From Zingiber officinale (lineage: Eukaryota > Streptophyta > Magnoliopsida > Zingiberales > Zingiberaceae), in NCBI RefSeq assembly GCF_018446385.1, contig NC_055990.1:28605891-28669890 (forward strand): a stretch of DNA of 64,000 nt, given 5' to 3'. The notes under the pieces were generated by a model. The model saw only the letters and a program-made list of their open reading frames with translations, was not told the origin of the DNA and searched no databases. A program made the translations under genes and the position numbers. Below, piece after piece: positions 36,352 through 47,499 of the stretch (the first letter of the stretch is position 1; each line of letters opens with the position of its first letter).

Positions 36352-36609
36352 TTTAGATCAACTATGAAGAAAATAAACGACAAGAAAATTCCAGGACTTG
36401 GTCCTGAATTAGTAGTGCGGGAAGTATTTAAAAGAAAACAGACTCGAGTGGTGTTGCACCAACTTCGAGCAAAAACTGATTCGAGAAAAGAATTAGAATA
36501 TAGTTATAAAGCTAAATTCTAATTGACTCCGAAAAATTTGAAAATACCACAAAAAATTATTTTGAATGGTGGTTGCACCGATTCAAAACGACCCCGCTCT
36601 GATATTAAT

Positions 36610-37963
36610 TGTTGGATCAAAAGCGCTAGAGGGGGTGAATAGTGCTCGTGGCTTTCACAATCGATTTTGGAATCGTAAAAGTAAATGCAGCGGAAAAGAA
36701 ATAACACAAACACAGAAGACACGAGAAGTTACTTCGTTCGGAGCCTATCTCGACTCCTACTCGAAGGCCCGCGGTCGTTGACCGCTTTCGGTGGGCAACA
36801 ACTATATAGCGCAAATCTTTACAAGTAGATGAGTACAAGTATGAGCTTAAAAAGAAAGATTATACTGACAAAATACAATATATTAAGAGTGGTCGCTGAT
36901 TGTCGGAGCAGGGCGCTGTTGAAGCGTACGGAGCAGCACACTAGAGCGTAGGAGATCTTCTGTTCGAGAGTTGTGTTCAAACTGCACCTCGAGGCCTCCT
37001 TTTATAGCTCTGCAAAGTCTGATCCAGATCCCCAAGATTCAGGATCACGTTTGACCCAACGTGGATCGGTCGACCGATCCCAAGGTTCGGTCGACTGATT
37101 AGGCGATCTCTCCTATCTGATCCGCCCGATCTTCTCACTCCACTTTGATCCGGTCAAACTCCATCCAAGGTTCGGTCGACCGATAAAAGGTCCGGTCGAC
37201 CGATAAGCTCTTCTGACTCAGCCCAGTCAGCCTGATCTAGTCGACACCCAACCTAGGTTCGGTCGACCGATCCCAAGGTTCGGTCGACCGATCCCCTGGT
37301 CGAGTCCGGTCCAACCTCTGGAGATCTGATCTGTTGATTTGTGGGTTCGGTCGACTGATCCCAAGGTTCGGTCGACCGATCCCGGTCACTTCTAACTCTG
37401 CATAAAAAATGTTAGTTACCTGCAAAACAGAGTTAGAACACAATGGAATATATAAACAAATAAACTGACAGCCTTCGGACTGTCCGGGTCTGACTTCGGG
37501 TTTCCGACCGGAAATCCTAGGTCGACCCGACGCCTACTGTTCCCTCTACGGGGAATGCGTCCTCACCTACTCCACTCAGGAGATTTACCTGTTGCTAGTG
37601 TGATCCTCCAGATCGACTGGACTTTTGCTTGGCGCTTGTTGCCTCCGGACTTTCTGCTGGACGCCCGCTTCCCGACCCATCCAGTCTTCCACCTGGTTCA
37701 CGACACCAGGACTTTCCACCTAGGGTTACCACCCCCTAGGACTTTTGCCTGAAGCACTCGACCTACCAAGACTTTCCGCATAGGGTTACCACTCCCTATG
37801 ACCTAGGGTTACCACCCCCTAGGGTTTTTCCCTTGCCAAACCGCAGCTAGGACTTTCCTGAGACACTCAATCATACACATTAGATAATAATTAAACTTAA
37901 CTTTGGATCTCTTTGTCATTATCAAAACTTGAGTTCGATCGTCGGATGCTTCCTACACCAACA
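36610..37963 (-). repeat. LTR of element E (5' LTR on sense strand)
   Basis: Starts TGTTGGATC and ends CACCAACA. Palindrome array at 37061-37386, TATA box as complement of about 36997-37008, and GGTTACCACCCCCTAGG units at 37720-37825. The sense-strand 3' end CTATTCACCCCCTCTAGCGC matches elements B and C. Confidence 0.92.
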
Positions 37964-37968
37964 AGATC

Positions 37969-38217
37969 GACAAATTAGCCTGTTGCATCATAAATCTAAT
38001 CATTTCAAGAAGAATCTAATTTCTTCTTTTAGCTACCCCATTTTACTATGGAGTTTCAGGGATTGTCATCTATTTAATAATCCCTATATCATTATATATT
38101 GTCTTGAACATATTAGACAAATATTCCCTTCCACGGTCAGTGCATAAAGTATTAACTTTACGTTTCGTTTGATTCTCAACTTTATTCGTATAACAAATGA
38201 AGGAATTATAATAAAAT
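37969..38217 (-). pseudogene. Minus-strand Copia fragment, integrase core
   Basis: The minus strand reads VENQTKRKVNTLCTDRGREYL, with the second catalytic Asp of the Copia integrase, then a decayed TIPETP..NGVA motif with stops. It continues, across element E, at 31187-30883. Its upstream part and the rest of pol are not found. Confidence 0.82.
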
Positions 38218-38581
38218 TGTACAAAACAATTAAACCATACCTCATTGCAGTGGAATTGGGAGAGGAGAGAATGTTGGATGAAGAAAGCCGCCTCTTGCTA
38301 TCGGAAGAGCAATCATAGATGCAAAATTAGAAAGTGCTTACAAATTCACAAACCAAATCCCTGTGTTTATGGATATTCTCCTTCTTTGTTCTCACGGACA
38401 CACCCTTTGGACGAATAGATTGGACGCTTAAATAATAGGAATCCCATGAGGGATATATCGATAAATTATCCCAAGGAAATATGGGCAATGTGGGCATCTT
38501 GGGTAGTTCAAGTCCCCATTACCAATAATTTCATAAGTAGCATTTGGATAAAGATGCAAACTTGATGCATGTTCCTCCTTA
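38218..38581. other. Non-coding stretch
   Basis: No domain in any frame. Possibly an old LTR remnant, but no second copy is seen. Confidence 0.35.
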
Positions 38582-38862
38582 GAGTGATGAACTCTCTTCT
38601 TTCGACATTGGTACAGGTAGGCTATTCCTCTCGCGATGCCTATTGTGATTTGGTATATGGTCCTCTAACTCAAATGAGAGGAATGGTCGATGTGGAAGAG
38701 ATGGGAGTCTAAAGAGACATTTGCCTCTTCGATCCTTGAGAAAAAAAAATCCAAGTAGACGAACGAGGTTGACATGTTGGATCCTCCCGATAGTGCTCAC
38801 CTCCGTCTGAAACTACTTCTCTCCTTGAAGAAGGCCTTCCAGCTTCTTCATGATGATATCAT
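38582..38862 (-). pseudogene. Fragment of a G-type lectin receptor kinase domain
   Basis: On the minus strand KKLEGLLQGEKQFQTEVST and IQHVNLVRLLGF match the kinase segment KKLEGLYQGEKQF...IQHINLIRLMGF of the intact gene at 1715-4216. After a frameshift, YQITIGIARGIAYLYQC matches its YQIAIRTSRGLAYLHEQC. The part between them is damaged, and the Gly loop before and the HCD motif after are missing. It is a roughly 90-codon relic of the same subfamily. Confidence 0.8.
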
Positions 38863-39288
38863 GATGTCGGATAGGATAGCGATTATACTACGGGCTTACT
38901 AAGAGAAAGAGGCAAGAAGAGATAACCACCGTCTTTCATATTTTTCTAAAAAATAGAAAATTTAATTAATAACCTAGGATTATTTCTCAAATAGCTAAAC
39001 ACATGGTTATATAGATTCCAATCCTAAGACACGAAGAAATAAAAAAAAAATCTAATATGTAAACTATGATTCCTATTTTGTAAAGAAAGGAAAGAAATCT
39101 TAAAAGAAAAGAAAAAAATTATTAACAAATTTACAATCATAAAATTCTTAAACGGACTCAAAATCTAAAAATATATTAAAGATAGAAATTACCAAAATTA
39201 TTTTTTAAAAAATAAAAAATACCTTAAATACCAAAAGGTAAATATTAATAATAATAATAATAATAACTTACGGATCTTCCTACATTAG
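38863..39288. other. AT-rich stretch with (AAT)n microsatellite
   Basis: No gene. AAT repeats seven to eight times at about 39246-39267. Confidence 0.7.
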
Positions 39289-40060
39289 TTACCTCGAGTT
39301 AAAAGAACTTATCCTTGAGTTTATAGTAGTTTCAGGTGATAGTCCAGGAGAAAGATCATCTAACACCAAATATGTAAAATCTACTAGTAGATGTTGAACT
39401 TTGGGAATCCTCATTGATCTGCTGATGAGCACGACATCATGGATATTGTTCTTGTCCATCTTCATCTCCCTTTCCACGGAGAAGGCTTCTCTTAGGAACT
39501 TGGCAAAGTCGACCATGGAGTAGTCGTTGGGGATGTGCGTAGGGTATATGCTGAGCTCCTTGTGAGAGGAGAGGCCAACTACAACCTTGCTGAAGCAATG
39601 CACCTCCTTGTCCTTGTTGTAGTTGATCACTAGAAACTTGGAGAGCTTCTGGAACACCGGGAGGTAAGGTAGACTGACTCACCATCATTCTCGAACAACG
39701 GGTTCACCCGATGAATAGGGATGATGGGGATGACCATCTCTTCAATAGCTTTGACGGTCTTCATACCATCATCCTCAGCCGCAATAGCCTTTCCTTGATA
39801 GGAACCAATAGGGTAGGTAAAGGTTTCTCCTCTACTGGGGGAGCAAGCTCCTCGTCCTCCAGCTTTGGAGGCTCCTTCGCAACTTCCTCTGGCTCTATCT
39901 CATCTTTGTTTGGGTCTTCTTCATCTTGGTGATTCTCTTGTTGTTGCGCACCTAATGAATCCAAGCTTGAAATATAGCCTTTCATAGGACAATTAATATC
40001 CTGAGTACCACCAATAGATTTATCCAATTCTACCAATGAATCCTTGGAAATCAAAAAAAT
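39289..40060 (-). pseudogene. GT61 glycosyltransferase fragment
   Basis: The minus-strand frame 39289-39657 matches the C-terminal half of plant GT61 enzymes (Golgi xylan arabinosyl/xylosyl transferases): DKEVHCFSKVVVGLSSHKEL, then NDYSMVDFAKFLREAFS, then a degenerate ISR motif. Upstream on the same strand (39761-40054) an acidic, Pro/Glu-rich stretch with a lone Cys looks like the Golgi stem region. About 200 residues of catalytic domain that should lie between are missing and the frames differ, so it is a deleted pseudogene. Full-length members have roughly 450-550 residues. Assignment from motifs remembered for the family. Confidence 0.65.
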
Positions 40061-40195
40061 CTCCTAAACAATTAAAGTAACAAGGTCATCATCATAAAGT
40101 ACCATGACAACTTCTTCTTCCAAATCATCTTCGAATTTGTCAAGGTCAACTTGAGCGTCAAAGCTATTGTCCTCCATGAAAAAACCTAATCGTCC

Positions 40196-40440
40196 TTGGA
40201 ATAAAGTTTGAGTGTACCCAAAAGGAAAAAAGTGATCTTTCATCTTTTTCTTCATCTTCTCTCAATCCTTGATCTTGATTTTGTCCTGTCTATCTTGTGA
40301 GTGTTGCAAGTGCTCTCACCACACCAATGCTCGACCCATGAGTCTGATGGCAATCAGCTTCACCTTCGCATAATCCAAAACTTACTTATAGTTGAAGATT
40401 CACTCCACTTTTGATCCAATCAACAAAATTATCTGTCTGT
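40196..40440 (-). pseudogene. Ty3-type gag fragment
   Basis: On the minus strand: FVDWIK, then (shifted) KLIAIRLMGRALVW, then WEKMKKKMKDHFFPFGYTQTL. These are the ordered landmarks of a plant Ty3 capsid domain (DWL..., VKLxAxRLxGxAxxWW, WxxMKxxMxxxFxPxxYxQxL). Several frame changes. It abuts the GT61 relic, with an acidic unrecognised stretch (40064-40195) between them. Confidence 0.65.
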
Positions 40441-40640
40441 AACGTACCAAAAAATTTGAGTATATCAACTCAAATTCTGAGGTCTCCATGTCGATCCTCT
40501 CGACCATGTACCTCACAAACTTCAAGATTTCACATTGCCCGATGTTGGATTAAATCTGAAACTTACCTCTGTAAATTCTCAATCCTCAACTATTTTTCAT
40601 GGTGCTTGATAAATCCTAATTTTGTCATGAAATAAGTATC

Positions 40641-43600
40641 AAAAGAATTAAATAATCGAATTCATTCTACACTAATGTAGCATCGCGATGACTCGGGCCG
40701 TCTCCCAACGAATGTATTAGTAGGGTGATAAACTCAGGATTGAATATTATTGCTTGGTATTTTGAAGTTTAAATGGGGGGTTTGTGTTCTAAGACTAAGG
40801 GATGAAAAGCAATGCACATGATAAGAACCTAACCTAACCTAGACTACAATAGAAGAACAGGAAAGACAACATGAAGAGAATAAAGCATTTAATGATCCTA
40901 AAGCATGAAACAAAAGAAACCTATATCATTTAACAGAACCTAATCTAATCTAAACTAATTGCATCTACATGAAGAACAAGCATCAAATTAAGAATAAGCA
41001 CTCAACTAACTAAAGCTTTGCAAGAATTTAATGAACTTCAATGTAACAATCATAGTAACATGAATGGTTGAGGAATTTCATCAGACACGTTGAAAGCATC
41101 CTCAAAATAGACCCAGATACATGAAATCCAAAATATGGGGAATTCAAGTCAATTACAATTCAACCAACAATGAATCCATACCGGAATTCAAACATGAACA
41201 CAAGCAAGCAATCAATACATCAAAGAAGTATCAAATTTCAAAATGGAGCTTACAACCAAGCTAGTACTTCTCCATGCTAAGATAGAACAAAGGAGATCAG
41301 TGGCGAAGAAGATGATGGCAGAGCTGCTCGAAACTCCGATCTGGAGAAGAAGGTAAACCCCACTCTCCTCCGATGATTGAGTCTCGATGATCGGCGTCGA
41401 AAATGTGATGGAGGATGCGTCAGATGGTGGCTCGGCGGCGGCTCTGTGTCGAAGAAGAATGCGACGGAGATGGCTGAAATGTGGTCGGAGCTTGAATGGA
41501 ATGGAGGTGGAATAGAGAAGTGAAACTCCTTGACCCTACTCTGATGGTGGAGGGAGCTCCAGTGGCCGACGGAAGCGGATGCAGAAGATGTAGTCGCGCC
41601 CTCTGCTTCGTCTCCAAAGATCGCGATCAAGATATAGATCAGATGATTGAAGTGGCATCACCGGCTTGAAGATGGATGATGATCAGAGGAAGGGAAATGC
41701 CCTTGACCTCATTGGTTACCGGCTGTGGAAGGTGGATAGAGGTGCGGGATCACCTGGGGAAGAAGACGCGATCGCGCCTACACTCAGCAAATTGATTAAC
41801 ACGGGCACTGTAGCTTCTCACAGAATTTAAATCTGATCAGATTCGGATGGACGGCTAAGATTCTTCCATATCTTGATCAACGGTCGGATTAGTTCAGATC
41901 TAGTTCAAAGGATTCAGATCTTGATCTATGGTCCTTATCTACCCTCTCTTTGACTTGGATGGAGCATATGTTTAATGGATGGCACAGATCTCTCCGAATC
42001 TCGAATGGACGACCTAGATTTATTCGAAGCTTGATCTCCCCAATTAATCTAAGAATTGAGCCCAATTTGGATCGATCTGACTTGATTCCTTGCCCTTTGA
42101 TGCCTACAAAGATCATATTCAAATATTAGCATCAAACATTGTAATTATGAAATAGTTTGCAACTAAGTCTAAAAATGACTCTAACTCATAAAACATGATG
42201 TAAACATGAAATTAACATATGAGATGAGAAGATTAAAAAGTATGCTTATATGAATCAAAATATCATAATCAAATGATGGTTATCAAATTCCCTCACACTT
42301 ATTCTTGCACGTCCCGGCAAGCAAATAAAACAAAGAAATAACTAAAAACTATCTCCACAATAATTTCCTAGCAATACCTAGAAGATAATAAAAGAAATTT
42401 AACTAAGATCATCTAAAGATCAAAACAATCATGAATACAATTACTCCAATAATCAATAGGCATGGTGATATCATCCATCTGAAAAATTAAGAAAGATGCA
42501 ACCTTACCAGGTAAATGTACCTACTCTAACTCTCACACTCAAACATGGATGGAAGTGGAGGTTCACTTAATGCAACTCAAAATATTTCACTATCATAAGA
42601 TTGCTTATTTTCTAATTCTCCATCACTGTAAATATATAACATGCATGAATTAAAATAATTTTATAACTGTGTGAAGAAAATAAGAGAACAAGCAAAAGAC
42701 TAGATAAGAAAAGAAGAATCAATGAATGGAAATTGAGAGCGTTGGATTGATAAACCTGATGAGTCAACCAAATGTCATATATATAAGAATACCATTTGTA
42801 AATGATAGATCAAGTGATCTAGTTTGGCTTTCCTCTGATCAAATAACTACTCAAAGAATTCGGCACGCTATAGCTCCAACTTGGCACACCTTCTTTTGTA
42901 TGACTATTTTCTTCTTCTTCTCTTTTTTTTTACAAACTACACAACTTACAATTGGACTGCTGTGATGTACAAGTTCAAAGGTTCTAGGAAATATTTAAGA
43001 TGATCAATCCTACAATTCATAAGCTCTAAAATAAATTCAGAACTCACATCCAAGATTGGACTAAATTCTGAATTCTGCCTAGGAAAACATAGCCATCATA
43101 ACATTGGGTTGGCACATAGAGATCAAGACACTCCCTCTTTTATTCTTTCTGAACTCAAGCAACCAAGCAATTTGATTCATAACCTCAAATCCAGCAAAAG
43201 CTCGAATCATTGAAGCTGCCAAAGAATCAGAATTTTAGAAACTTACATATGAAGATTGTTCAAAAATCAGCACTGTCTATGGCTGTTGCCATTGCCCTCC
43301 TTCATCTTCAAATAATCCCTACACTATTATGTAATCATCCTTCCTTCCCTTGTCAATTAGTGACTAAGAGCTTCACTTCAGTTCTTCAATGATCAGAACT
43401 TGCAGCAAGTTGTTTAGATAAAGAAACACCTATTCCCTGCATTCCCATCCAAACAATTCCAAATTCTAAAAATCCTGATATCAATTTAATTCTGATTCCT
43501 GGATTTCAAGTTTTGATTAATTAAAATTTGATAAGAGTAAAACACCAAATGACAGTACAATACATGACTCAAGTTGGATTTGTCACTGTCCAGAATTATT

Positions 43601-44335
43601 CAAGAGAGCTTGACACAATTTAGTTTGCTTTTGACTCCAAAATCCTGATAACACTGTTATTTTTTTCTTTCTCTATTAACTAGAAAAACTTGCTGAAATC
43701 ATGGAACTGATCTCTACAATTCATGAATTCAAAACCATATTCAAAATCATGCCAAAACTCCAGAAATGAAACTCATTTCAGAAATTCTAGTTTTCCAGAA
43801 CTCAGTTTCAGATTTTGAAAGTCTGAAGTAGTTTAGGCCTGACTCATGCAGAGTTTATAGAGGTTATAATACCATTTAGCACTGAATTGTTAGGAGCCTC
43901 AAGTTAAGGTATTCGCTCGTTAGAAACAGGGATCTACTTGGCACTAAACTGTTATTATTTTTTTTTCAATCCTTCTTATTTTCTGCAACTCCTCATCTGT
44001 GTGCAATAGCCCAGCACTAATTAAAGTTCATTAACTCCCCCACCATAGGCACACCAAAGAGGCTTTCAATTTGCATTCAAGACTCCCTCCTGAAAATTTT
44101 AGAACTTCAGATTACAAAACTAGAATTCAGAATTTTCATAATTGAAACTTTAAGTTTCAGAATTGGGATCCAAGAGAATTCCAACTTAAGTCAATGAAGA
44201 ATTCAGCTTAGACAAAGGACTCATTTAGCATTCCAATGGTAGAAGTTTGAATTCGAATTATTTCTATTCATAATCAGCATTTAGAGTTGGCACAATGCTG
44301 GGCTCTGATTCCATTTCCAGCATTCTAAATTCAAG
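40641..44335. other. Long AT-rich non-coding region
   Basis: No reading frame here resembles a protein. The longest (minus 41277-41630, His/Ser/Pro-rich) lacks any domain and lies in a GC-rich patch, 41280-41780, that looks like the transcribed leader of a large non-coding LTR element. Phrases such as TTCCCTCACACTTATTCTTGC (42291-42311) recall the 3' parts of plant Ty3 elements, but I cannot find paired LTRs. Confidence 0.4.
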
Positions 44336-44560
44336 TGGCGTTTGGTTAAATGATTGGAATGACTATGGGTATGTGTTTGATAGTAAGGTGGAATGAGAAT
44401 GAGAATGGGAATGAACCCACCAGTTATATGGGTTTTGCTGATTCTCATTAATTTGGAAATCATTTCTAAATTATCATTCCCAAACTTACAATTCAAATAT
44501 TGTCTTTTACTATCATTCCATTCCTTTATTCCCAAACCCATCAACCAAACACCCCCTCGG
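44336..44560. mobile_element. Probable MITE with GTTTGGTT ends
   Basis: About 225 bp. The left end GGCGTTTGGTTAAATGATTGG and the inverse of the right end (GGGGGTGTTTGGTTGATGGG) form an imperfect terminal inverted repeat; the body is rich in GGAATGA words and their inverses. ATTCAAG flanks both sides (44329-44335, 44561-44567) as a possible 7-bp target duplication. No coding capacity. An hAT-type origin is possible but unproven. Confidence 0.5.
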
Positions 44561-45053
44561 ATTCAAGATTCCATATGTGTCATTTACATTTTGAATTCTG
44601 CAACTTTCTGACTTCAATGTTTCAAAAATTAAAAATCAAATGAATGAAAACTTTCGAATTTTTTTTCCGACTCCAGTTCAGAATATAGTTGGAGCTTCAA
44701 TTCCAATTTGTTGTTGATAAGAAAATTCAATAAGAATTGGCACTTCACTTAGCAGTTATTTCTAAATTATCATTCCCAAACTTACAATTCAAATATTGTC
44801 TTTTACTATCATTCCATTCCTTTATTCCCAAACACATCAACCAAACACCCCCTCGGATTCAAGATTCCATATGTGTCATTTACATTTTGAATTCTGCAAC
44901 TTTCTGACTTCAATGTTTCAAAAATTAAAAATCAAATGAATGAAAACTTTCGAATTTTTTTTCCGACTCCAGTTCAGAATATAGTTGGAGCTTCAATTCC
45001 AATTTGTTGTTGATAAGAAAATTCAATAAGAATTGGCACTTCACTTAGCAGTT
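44462..45053. repeat. Tandem duplication of a 296-bp segment
   Basis: 44462-44757 and 44758-45053 are almost identical (one clear difference, CCCATCAAC versus CACATCAAC). The repeated segment begins inside the MITE and includes its right end, so it is a recent local duplication. Confidence 0.92.
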
Positions 45054-45767
45054 ATTTCTGAATTCAGCAATAGCAGTTAATACTTCCTCAATTTTTTTCT
45101 ATTCTTCTTCACTTCACTTTGATGGATCTTCATTCCTTAACAACAACCCTTGAAATATGAACTGCTAAGAATTTTTCTAGCAGCAATCCTTAAGATCAGC
45201 AGCCATCCAATTTTTTCTTTTTGAGCTTTCTTTCAAATTTTTTCTATTAGATGTGTTACTAAATCTTACACCACTAAAACAGTATTCCCTCATATTTACA
45301 CAAGAACATGACTGTTGCTTCCTCAGATTTTGAAATTTTCTATCTCAAGGACTTCACCAACATCAAAAATCCGAGTGCATCTAATTAGTTAGGATCAACA
45401 ATTCTAGCCTTCTATCCCAACAAAACCAAAAGTAGAACCTTTGAATTTCAGCCATAACTATTAAACATCACAATACACCAAATGACAATAGCAAGGCAAT
45501 GGTTTAATACATCCAAGGAAGGCTCTTTGCTCCCATTTTCCACAATAGCATAAGCTTGAACTAAACTTCCAAAACATGCTAAAAAATCAGAGATCTAAAA
45601 CACCATGAACCCACCCAAAACTTCAAGATCTCCCCACATATGCAACCCTTCCCCCACACTTAGAATTTTGGGTCTTCTAACTCATCAAGACATCAATCCA
45701 AACTCTCAATGAAAGAATGTCAAGCAAATATGGTGAAAGATAAAAGTATTGAGTGAGGGATTTAATT
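45054..45767. other. Non-coding stretch before the Tat element
   Basis: No gene. CTTCCCCCACACTTAGAATTTTGG near 45650 resembles a motif found in plant Ty3 elements. Confidence 0.35.
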
Positions 45768-47190
45768 AGGCATTTGATAAATTTAAGGCTCAGTTTCAAG
45801 AAGTAAATATACAAAAAATTCTTCGAGCTGAGAATCAAGTAGCGGATGAATTAGCTAAATTGGCCTCTGCTATAACGCCATGGAGTTTGGATCGGCCAGT
45901 TGAACAGACGTTGTTAGTATCTTGTATTGAGAGACAGGCTGATGTAGAGATACAAGGTGACTGGAGGGCACAAATTATATTATATTTACAGCAAGGTATT
46001 CTTCCAATTGATGCAGAACAAGCAAGGATATTTAAAAAGAGGGTTGCTCAATATACTATGATAGGGGAGCAGTTATATAAAAGGGCTTTCTCTATACCTT
46101 TACTTAAATGTATTGGGACGGAAGATATACAATATATCCTGCAAGAGGTTCATCAGGGCTCCTGTCCTGTGGTAGTCATATAGGTGGGAGGTCCTTGGCC
46201 CACAGAATTTTATTAGCAGGATATTTCTGGCCTACTTTACAGGAAGATGTTGCTAAATTTGTAAGAGTTTGTATCTCTTGTCAGAAATATCAGAATATTC
46301 CATATCATCCTACACAATTATTGAGAACCTCTATAGTTTCCTGCCCCTTTGATCAATGGGGCATGGATATAGTTGGTCCATTTCCTATGGCAACTGCACA
46401 GAGAAGATTTTTATTAGTAGCAGTAGATTATTTCTCTAAATGGGTAGAAGCAGAACCACTTGCTCGAATTACTGAAGATGTAGTTATTAAATTCTTGTGG
46501 AAGAATATTGTTTGCAAATTTGGTATTCCTCATAAATTAGTCTCTGATAATGGAAGGCAGTTTTAAGGAGACAGAATCTTAGATTGGTGTAAAAGCTATC
46601 GTATCACTCAAGCATTCACCTCTATAGCGTATCCACAGAGCAATGGCCAAGAAGAAGTAACCAACCGAGAGATTATCAGAGGTCTAAAAACCAAACTGGA
46701 TCATGTTGGAGGCAGCTGGGTAGATGAATTGCCCCGTGTTCTTTGGGCATATCGTACTACACCCCGAGAAGCTACAGGAATTACTCCTTTCCAACTGGTT
46801 TATGGAGGAGAACCTATGATTCCTATAGAGGTGGGAGTAGAATCTGACAGAAGACAACTATATGGTAGTGACAATGCAGATAAATGACTCATGGAGCTAG
46901 ATTTGATAGAAGAGATTCGAGACAAAGCTATAACTCGTCTCACATCATACCAACAACAAATGAGGCAGAATTATAATAACAGAGTCATCCCAAGATTCTT
47001 TCATGTGGGAGATCTAGTATAGAAACGTGTCAAGCCTGCTGGCGATGTTAACAAATTGGCACCACAATGGGGAGGACCCTACAAGGTGGTAGAAAAACTT
47101 GCATCGGGTGCATTTTATCTCCAGGACACTGAAGGAAGAATTCTCGAGTGTCCATGGAGTGCAAATCATTTACAACCCTACCGAACTTAA
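45768..47190 (+). pseudogene. Ty3 (Tat-like) RNase H end and integrase
   Basis: Starts inside RNase H (KILRAENQVADELAKLAS), then the linker, a zinc-binding region (HIGGRSLAHRIL...CISCQKYQ) and the integrase core: Asp in WGMDIVGPFP, Asp in LVSDNGRQF, and the acidic pair in SNGQEEVTNRE. The C-terminal part ends with HVGDLV...KLAPQWGGPYKVVE, typical of the Tat/Retand/Ogre group; no chromodomain is seen. A frameshift near 46150 and stops at 46564, 46885 and about 47020 inactivate it. The 5' LTR, gag, protease and RT are absent from the window, so the element is truncated on its left. Confidence 0.9.
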
Positions 47191-47499
47191 CAAGCTCATA
47201 TCATTCAAGAATACGTCCGAGAGAACAAATCAAATTTACTTGAAGCAGTTTCCCTGCGAACAAATAACAAGTATGCTCATAATCTATGTACTTCATTCAA
47301 TTTGATAAATACAATGCAGGCCAAGTATCGCCCAAAAAAAAGACACAGTTTTAATAACATAATGATCACCGGGTAAACCTTCTTACTCTGCTCAAGTAGC
47401 TGTAGATCGGGAGCATTAAGGAAGGACCTACCAGGCTTCCTTAAGAAAATCTCAAAGGCGTTAAGCCATCACAAGGTTAGTGCTAGCATCTTAGTTTTA

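Larger units (their letters stand above)
31188..37963 (-). mobile_element. Element E: internally deleted SIRE-like LTR retrotransposon
   Basis: 6.8 kb on the minus strand, TSD AGATC (31183-31187 and 37964-37968). LTRs are 1356 bp (31188-32543) and 1354 bp (36610-37963). The primer site is mutated (complement of 36596-36607, TGG changed to TAA) and the polypurine tract AAAAAAGGGGGATAT adjoins the LTR at 32543. The interior holds gag, then only the C-terminal end of RT with RNase H, then an AT-rich spacer. Protease, integrase and most of RT are deleted. It inserted into an older minus-strand Copia integrase. Confidence 0.92.

Noticed and set aside
41277..41630. 117-residue minus-strand frame rich in His, Ser and Pro
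   Set aside because: No domain, overlaps other open frames, and composition follows a local GC-rich patch.
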